In this document: piece after piece, positions 56,660 to 64,000 of the stretch | Layout of the letters: every line of letters starts with the position of its first letter | Numbering within the stretch: the first letter of the stretch is position 1 | Origin: Pyrus communis | Lineage: Eukaryota > Streptophyta > Magnoliopsida > Rosales > Rosaceae | Direction: 5' to 3' | DNA: 64,000 bases | NCBI RefSeq assembly: GCF_963583255.1 | Contig: NC_084819.1 | Location: forward strand, 5,974,501 to 6,038,500 | Translations under genes and position numbers: made by a program | Notes under the pieces: generated by a model | The model's database searches: none | The model's input: the letters and a program-made list of their open reading frames with translations, nothing else | Told to the model about the DNA's origin: nothing

Positions 56660-59300
56660 GAGTTCACATCTTCTACACCATTTTGTGTATAACATCTATC
56701 ATTGATTGACACGTGTTAATAAACTTTACGCTTTTTAACTTTGTTGTCATAAACTTAACACGTATCAATTAATGATAAAAGTCACTCACAAAAGCGGTTC
56801 ATAAAATTTGATCTCATATGTGGACCTGACTAACATTTTTTGTACGCACCCGTTCCCATATGTAATATAAATCCACTAATGCAATTTGAAGGTCCCAACC
56901 GTTCATTTTTAGGGTTTCTATTACGTAAAATAACCTTACAAGGAATCAACCAAATTGAAAATGTATTTTTCTTGGATTCCAAGTCTTTAATATTTAGCAT
57001 CGGTGCATTTTTACACGTATTTAACAAAATCATAACGATTGGATTAATCTAATGAATACCCTATAAATGTATCACTTTCAATTATTTGGATCTCTTTCTT
57101 CCCTTCATCCTATTTTTCCAGTTCACCTTTCTCACTCTTCCGTTTTTATTAAAACTCTATGCAGCAATTATGTAGTTATAAAACTTAATTTAGTTTGCTT
57201 TATCTCTTCATGTTTTCCAAAATTATACATTGAAACCAATAAATCCAAAAAAAAAAAAAAAAAAACTTTCCAAACTCCAAATTTTTTTCCCTTTAATCTC
57301 TCTTATGGGCCAGATATATTAATTTCTCTTTTGTTTTGGTTTTTTTTTTTTTTTTGCTGATTTCAGGAAGAAAAAAAAAAGGGGGGAAGGCACTTTTGGC
57401 CTATGAAATTGAGATTGAAAAAAATGGGAGAGATAGTTCAAACACGGATTGCGACAAAGTCTGCGAATTAAAGATGGAAGAAGTCTTGGGAAGGACGAGG
57501 AAACATACAGAAAGGAGAGATGGGATTGGTGCTTGGTGTCATATAATTTTGCTGATGTGGTTAACTTTTGGTTAAACTAATGGTTAACTTTTTATTAAAT
57601 GCGTATAAATGCACTAATGTTATATGTAGAAATTCGAAATTTATTTTGAGTGCTACTACGTCCACTCTTTAATGTTATCATTTTATCTATCTTATATTCT
57701 CATCCACCATAAAAACTTAAATACACATAATACTCTCTTTACACCCACAATTATTCCTAGAATGTCCTTGATACATTTTTCAACTATTTTCCTACAAAAA
57801 AACAAAAATTGAAATTCAAAACCAGGCCACCCGACCCAATTCGACGGCAACCCCCTTCCCACCGCCAGCCAACTTTTTCTCTCTGGAAATTTAGAGGAAG
57901 AGAGGGCCTTGACATGGCCCATTTCAATGGGAACGAGGTAAATGAGCGACATTCTCGAGCGAATCGATTGTCGTTTCTAGACTGGTTAGGATGAATTGGG
58001 TTGAGGTTGAGTTTGTTTATTAGTGGGTTCAATTAAGATGGAGAAAAGAAAAGATTAGGTTGGGGATGAGACACCAAAACGTTGGAGGATGGTTGCAGTC
58101 AGATTGGACGGGGAGGGCGTGGCTCTTTGCTTTCCTTCTAATTTTCAATTTTTGTCTTGTTTTTTCTTCAAATTTTAACAAAGCAGCAACAAGAGCTAGT
58201 GTGTTGATTGCATCCACCATTTTTTTTTCACATCTTCTCATATCCTTCTCCTCAAATCTCTCTTTGCTTTTTGGGACTTCTCCTCCATATTAAAGATAAC
58301 AGGGTTTTTTTTAATTGGAAACAAAATGTTGAATTTATGTTATTTTGGCCATAAAAAAAAAGATAATAATTCATTTTGTTAGGTTTTCAAAAGTCAATTT
58401 ACAAAAGGTTAAATATGTCATTAAAATTTTCAATAAAAATGGGTGAGAAAATAAGGTTGAGGGGTGGGTATATCATCACTCTTTATTTCTCTTTCTGAAA
58501 CTGAAAGATATTTAGTTACCACAAACAAATAAGTACACTAGTTCAATAATTCTCAGTCGTGCTAAATTTAACAATGGATTTAAATATTAGATAATTTCTT
58601 ATTATTAAATAACATTTATCTATTTTTTTTAATAAATAATATTATTTATGTTAAAATAAAATTTTAATTTTTTAATAAATTAATAATAATATGATTTAAA
58701 TTCGTTTTTAAGTAGTTGATCATAACAAAAATTTTGCAAGTTTATGGTGGAGGCCGACAATTTGGTGATATTTTTGTAACCCCAGATGCACTATTTCACT
58801 GACACCGACACCCATCAAAGAGATGAGAAACTGGACAAAAACAAAGGAGAGAGTTGAGAGCTGGATGAAAGTCTGAGGAAAGATGCATGGCAACGTGTCA
58901 AAGCGTGTGAAAAGGTCGACAGATTTCTGGTGTGGAAAATGAGGACAGAATACCATAAACAAATAAAAGATCGCTGCAAGGTCAACTTATGGTCTCATAC
59001 ACCCCAAAACCTAAAAACAGAAACCGCATTAAATTTCCACATCTAAATTCCCATAAAATATTCAATGATTCCAATCCCTCTCCTATCTGCCTCAAAAAAT
59101 ATTCAATCCCCCAGTAAAGTTCAAATCTTTATATCATTAAAATACTCCAATCTTGGATTCAAATTCCACCCCAAGAACCATCCCAACTCCTTCTTCCTCC
59201 TCCTCTCTCAGTTTCTCTCCGGTTCTTCCGTTCTTCCTCTTCATCTGCTGCAACTCTCTTCTCTTCTGGGTCCTTTGTCTCCCCTCCCACCTTGAGATCT
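56331..59300. other. Intergenic stretch with microsatellite, upstream of the 59.5-kb gene
   Basis: It contains a (TA)n run at 56618-56656, several A and T tracts and no convincing coding frame. Short frames near 57.3-58.3 kb lack homologous motifs or codon structure. Confidence 0.55.
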
Positions 59301-59527
59301 TCACCTCCTTAATCACAAGAACCTACCTCTCTCTTTCTCTCCTCTTCTCTCTCCTCCCTCTCTCCCCCTCTCTCTCTCTCTCCCCTCACCCTCACTAACT
59401 ACCCCACTCAGCTTTTACCTCTCTAGAAACACAGCTTTCTGTTTTTTTAGTTTTTCTCTGAATTTCTCTATCAATTGCTTCGCTGCATCTTTATTTGACT
59501 TTTTGTCGTAAAGTTTCAAGTTTCGGA
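59280..59527 (+). promoter_or_regulatory. CT-rich 5' leader of the three-exon gene
   Basis: The pyrimidine-rich stretch (CTCTCTCCCCCTCTCTCTCT) just before the ATG is a common feature of plant 5' leaders. The exact start of transcription is not evident. Confidence 0.45.
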
Positions 59528-62500
59528 ATGGATTTTCGAAAACCCAATGCGATCCAGCAGAGGCCGGTGCTGCTGAAAGATTTTCTGATGGACGATCTCA
59601 GCTCCTGCTCATCCAACGGCTTCAAATCCTTCCCTCGCCGCCAGTGCTGCACAACCACCGTCCGTTTCCTCCTCGACATCGAATTCAAGAGCTCATCGTC
59701 GTCGTCTCAACTGTCCACTCACAAGTATCCCAGTAAGATTACTCCTCAAAAGCCAGTCCTCCACCGAAGCCGGTCCAGAGCCGCCGCCGCTTGCGATGCC
59801 GTCATTAACGCCGTCAAGAGCATCCCTTCCTCCCCGTCCGTACGGAGAGGAGTGGTCTTGCTTCTTCCGAAAAGCCTTTCCCGGCGGCTGCGGAGGAAGA
59901 GATTCTGGAAAAAACAGAGCAAGGAAGAGAAGAAAGAAGAGAATGACATCGGACGGTGGAGATTGGTCCGTGAGTTTCTCCACGACGAACCTCCGTCGTC
60001 CGATCAAAACACCACCACCACAGCCAAAACCGCAGTCACAGTCTCCAGACATTCTACCAGTACCAGAAGCAGTGGAAATGATAGTAACAGTAGCAGAAGT
60101 AACAGTTGGGCGGAGAGCGAGTTTACTTTGAGCTTGCAGAGTTCAGGTGGAAACGACGGCGTGGATGTCAAAACGACGAGTTTAGTGAAGGACAAAGTCA
60201 GCGAGAAAGTTGGCGGGGAAGTGGGTGAGGATTCCGTTTCCATGGCATGGCCAACCACCACCACAACCACCACCTCCTCACCTCAGAATGATAAGGTACG
60301 TTAACCAAATGGGTTTTTATTATTTAATGCTACGCATGGTCATGAGAGAAATTTTTTATTGTGACCGAAACACATGATGGCACATCACGTGTTTTTATAT
60401 AGAGTAATGTTATTCATACAATGTTTTTGTATCACATTTTCATACCATGTTAGGTGGTATTTGATATGGACAACCACATCATTTGAATTAATCAGATTTT
60501 TAAATTTATTTCATTATTTAATAAACTAATAATTAAGAAAAAACTAGTTAATTAAATGATGATTGTGGTATACGATGAGTCTTTCTCCTTCCATTTTTTG
60601 GGTTTTGCAAATTTTTCAAATGATGTAGTTGTCCATACTTGATGTCATCTAATGTGGTATAGAAATGTGGTATAAAAATATGGTATGAATAGCATTACTC
60701 TTTTATATAAGTGGAAAGAAATTTTATTTTTTAAGTTATTAACTTTTTAACACATATATCCTACAATTTGTATAGTGACACGTGGTCTACCACCCCGTAT
60801 ACTGGTCACACAGAAAAATTTCTCTGGTCATGGATTGTCCCTCTCGAGAAATTTTTCATTGTGATCAGAACATAGGTAGTACATCACGTGTTACTATACA
60901 AATGGTGAGATATGTGTGTTAAAAAAGTTAATAACTTAAAACATACAATATCTATTTCTTTTGGTTATTTGATTGATCTAACCACTCAATCCCACTTTTT
61001 AATCCATGTAGTTCAGTAAGATTTTAACTTAAAGAATAGTTATGAATAATTAATGCTTCACTACCACATTTTAATTCATATACTCGTGTATGTTACATAA
61101 TACGAGTATACCGTTGTTTTGATATCTCATGTTAACAATACAAATTTATGTTGTGAGAAACTTCCACATACGGTATCGTCAACCTATAATCTCACGATGG
61201 AGGTCAAACCATGCCATGCTAGTCTTGAGTCCCTCCCCCAATTGTGGAGGCACAAACTAAATAAAAGCTAGAAGGGGGCCAAAACTACTTTTGGTATAGT
61301 CTGTAGGGTGGAATTAGCATGGGATGTGTTGGGAATTTTAAAATTGTGGGGTTAGCGGGAAAAATGTGGATTCCCACGTGTGTGGTATATCTGGGAAATC
61401 GTACGAGCTGCTTCTCAAAGCTGTAGGATTAAAATTTACTTCGAGAATTTCAACGCCTACGATCCCGCGACTTCATGTTGACCTGCCAGCTATACGGTGT
61501 CGTAAAGCGTGAGGCTACCTGGTATCATGTTACACAACACACCAGATTTTTCCTCCATCTTATAATTATGATATTACTATAAAGCCCCTGCCGAACAAAG
61601 GCGTTTAAATGGAAAGGCGTGTTTTGGTGGGCTTTGGCCCAGTCGTGTTATTTTGTTAGGTTTGGCATCTCTAACTGCCAATAGTATTTTATTGTCCGGT
61701 CTGATTTATTAATTAGGTATTTTTCGTGGGATTATTTATTAACTAAATCTTTTTGGTGGGATTATTTATTTTCTAAATCTTTTTTGTGGGTCATTCATTC
61801 CAATTTTCTTCTGACCTTTTTTGGGTGGACCAAAATGTTGATTCTAGGTTCATAATTTATAAAGTGAACCCACGGACCAATGCTTGTTGGGAGTGATCTA
61901 TTTTCTTTTTTTTTAGTCATTAGGGAAAACGGAAAAAACAAAATTAATGGATAAAATTAAGCGAGTGGACAATATCGAAAAGAGGAATACTATAAAAACT
62001 AAATTTGTAGACAAAATGTTAAAAATTAAATAATATGGAAATCACTTCGCGTTAATTTGTTTTTCTTGTCAACTCACGCACATGGCAATATCTAATACAT
62101 TTTTTATTTTTGTAACAATGACACAGGAGGGATGGCTGAATAATAAAGAGGAGAAGGAACAGTTTAGTCCAGTGTCCGTACTGGATTGTCCATTTGAAGA
62201 CGAAGATGATGACCATGCTCGCTCACCCTTCAGTCGTAGCCTTGCATGCATGCAAGGTCTCTCTCTCTCTCTCTCTCTCTCCCCCCTTGAGTATATCTAT
62301 ATAGGAGTCTATTTTTCGTCTCATGATGGTCACGCGATAAGGTTAGGCACAAATTAATGACACATAAAACCGTCACTTAGAGTTTGTTTGACATGGCTTT
62401 TCAAAAGGCTAAAATTGTTTTCAAATGATCAAACACGTTTTTGAAAATGGTTGACAAAAAAGCCTAGAAGCGTTTATGTTATAACAGTACTTTTGAGTGC

Positions 62501-63039
62501 TTGTTTTTACTGATTAATTTTATGATCATTGTGCAGGTACTCAACAAAAACTTATGAGAAATATCAGACGGATCGAAAACCTAGCTCAACTGGAAGTGGA
62601 CTTAGAGCAACGAATGAAAGCGATAATGGATTCAGAGGCTGAAGCCGAAGCACCCGCATCACTCATGCATACTGCAAATTGGCATGCAGTGCAAGTTAAC
62701 AAGACGGAAGAAAAAACATCAGATAAACGGGTGAGCTTGAAGGCAGAAAAGGTAGTGATGGATTTGTGCAGGGAGACAATCGTTGAGAAAAACAGTGACG
62801 AAAGCGGGGTGATGCGAGAGGCGGTGAAGGCGGTGGAGGATTGGATAAATGGTGAGTCACAGGAGTTGCAGTTGGGATGGGAGGTGGAAGAAGGAAGAAA
62901 AGTGTATGTGAAAGATATGGAAAATGAGTGGGGGAGTTGTAGAGAGTTGGATTGTGAAAGACAGGAGGTGGGTTTGGAGTTGGAGGCTGAGGTTTGGAAT
63001 TCTTTGCTTAAAGAATTGATACTTGATTTGGTTATCTAG
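59528..63039 (+). CDS. Three-exon plant-specific protein of unknown function (about 466 aa)
   Basis: Exon 1 is 59528-60295, exon 2 is 62127-62256 and exon 3 is 62537-63039. The donors are AAG|GTACGT and CAAG|GTCTCT; the acceptors are ACACAG and TGTGCAG. Phases 0 and 1 join without a break. The N-terminus (MDFRKPNAIQQRPVLLKDFL, then CSSNGFKSFPRRQ) is a motif found in a group of uncharacterised plant proteins. A basic stretch (RRLRRKRFWKKQSKEEKK, residues 117-134) could be a nuclear signal. Ser/Thr-rich low complexity follows. Exon 3 is acidic and helical, ending EAEVWNSLLKELILDLV, which resembles the end of DUF4378-type proteins. The first ATG (59495) is in frame, but 59528 fits the family start better. 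No enzymatic motif is seen. Confidence 0.85.
60346..60824. mobile_element. Mutator-type MITE in intron 1, itself interrupted
   Basis: The inverted ends GAGAAATTTTTTATTGTGACC and, from the right, GAGAAATTTTTCTGTGTGACC are flanked by TGGTCATGA and TGGTCATGG, 9 bp with one mismatch. It contains the 60402-60700 element. A partial copy of the same family follows at about 60843-60960. Confidence 0.82.
60402..60700. mobile_element. Mutator-type MITE (299 bp) nested in another MITE
   Basis: The ends GAGTAATGTTATTCATAC and, from the right, GAGTAATGCTATTCATAC are flanked by perfect 9-bp duplications TTTTATATA (60393-60401 and 60701-60709). Confidence 0.88.
60961..62126. other. Remainder of intron 1
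   Basis: No coding sequence or clear repeat is recognised. The acceptor is AATGACACAG at 62117-62126. Confidence 0.6.
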
Positions 63040-64000
63040 CTAGTTAAACGGCGTCGTATTCAAAGACAGGTCATTGGCTTGAAATGACTTGCATATATAA
63101 TGTAACTTCCAGCTTCAAGCAGGATCCTAGAGAGATCAGTTTTGTTTAAGTTTTATTATTGTAAAAATTCCTATGGCATGCCAATAGATTAAAAATTGGA
63201 GAAATTAGGTTTTGGAAACTAGAGAGATCGGTTTTGTTCAAGTTTGTCGCTTAACAGATTCGATGTACGTTGATTCTTCCATTATTTTTCATGTTACATC
63301 AGTTGGTTAAGATCTATATGATTAGGTATTACTCTTCCCTGACCTCCTCCATTTATCTTTCTCTTCCTGACTAGTAATACTTTCATCATATCATCGAAAC
63401 TGTTTAAAAATGGCTTTGCAACAACTACGAAAACCTAAATATGGAAAAGTGTTACATTGAGTGTTTAATCTCAATTTACCTTTTCTCATGGTATGTGATC
63501 ATCAATACTATATTTGGCACACAAATTTCATGTGGCCTCTCATTACTATTTTTCAGATTTTTTAAGTGGTCACATGATAATACAGTTAATAACAATCAAG
63601 TTTCACCTCATATGTTTAAGGCAAAGTGGCATGAAAAATGCAACCCCATTTAGTATTTACTCTTTTTTCAGGCACACTTCTGTCAAATACTATTAACAGA
63701 CCAGTGACCAAAAACCAAACTGACCCCCCAAATCCATCAAATCTCTCCCCTTTGACAAACCAAATTACACACACAATAACCCTTCAAATCCTCCAAATTC
63801 TACCGTGATTCTTGGGGTGGAAAAACCCTTCAAACCATCCTCTTTTCAAAGCCCTCAAAAGCCTCATTGCTAGGTGCTACCTTCCCTTTCGAAGAGGCAG
63901 AGAGAAAGAGGAGGAGAGTTGAAAATTCGTACACTCTCTCTCTCTCTCTCTTTCTCTCTCCTATACTTTTTTTCTTCATCCAAAAGACCGACCTTTTCAT
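63040..64000 (+). other. 3' flank and possible leader of a further gene
   Basis: No gene is complete here. From about 63,880 the sequence becomes purine-rich and then CT-rich, with a (CT)n run at about 63931-63950. This resembles the leader of a plus-strand gene that would begin beyond the window. Confidence 0.3.

Noticed and set aside
57067..57575. Short plus-strand frames near 57.3 kb
   Set aside because: They are broken by homopolymer tracts, without recognisable domain or splice structure.
59495..59527. Upstream in-frame ATG of the three-exon gene
   Set aside because: It adds 11 residues before MDFRKPN. The latter begins the recognisable motif, and the upstream part is leader-like. It cannot be excluded.

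Overview
The window is plant nuclear DNA. It is AT-rich, has GT-AG introns, and is packed with class I and class II transposons. The CBF/DREB1 coding sequence, an intact Cassandra TRIM retrotransposon and the MITE families point to a woody Rosaceae genome, most likely apple or pear (Malus/Pyrus). The species is inferred; no database was searched.

Region 1 (1-17,369) is a decayed tandem array built around a cold-response CBF/DREB1 transcription factor. One complete, intronless CBF gene (2162-2965) sits behind a promoter that is itself duplicated. A second, nearly identical copy (12177-12844) has lost its promoter and about 33 N-terminal codons. Three further relics of CBF 3' ends (about 4856, 15908 and 42122) show that more units once existed. 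The duplicated units (A 2.2-10.6 kb, B 12.2-16.9 kb, C from 16.97 kb) differ by transposon insertions, so each copy serves as an empty site for the others. The insertions in A and B are hAT, PIF/Harbinger and Mutator-type MITEs and a 3.3-kb CACTA element that carries a DEAD-box helicase exon.

Region 2 (16,967-49,800) is unit C split into four pieces. A Copia-type LTR element with GTTTC target duplications (17370-36234) holds a small LTR element (19538-23131). Its right LTR is split by an 11.9-kb CACTA transposon (24152-36057), which in turn holds a large non-coding LTR element with 2.6-2.7-kb LTRs (27199-35074). Next comes a Helitron-like block with intron-containing gene pieces (about 36838-42096). 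A second large CACTA (43306-49431) follows, with a broken Transposase_24-type gene and a tandem array of about 345-bp units. Related repeats occur in the first large CACTA.

Region 3 (49.8-59.4 kb) is intergenic. It holds a hAT-like element containing a MITE that contains an intact Cassandra TRIM (50459-51097, 5S-like LTRs). It also holds a 1.2-kb PIF-type MITE whose middle is a captured gene segment with a plastid-type DUF3820-like reading frame (53141-53608), and more Mutator-type MITEs.

Region 4 (59.4-64 kb) contains the other ordinary gene, a three-exon plant gene of unknown function (59528-63039, about 466 aa). Its first intron carries nested MITEs. The last few hundred bases look like the leader of another gene that lies outside the window.

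Only the CBF gene and the 59.5-63.0 kb gene look like intact host genes. The rest of the coding potential is relic or cargo.
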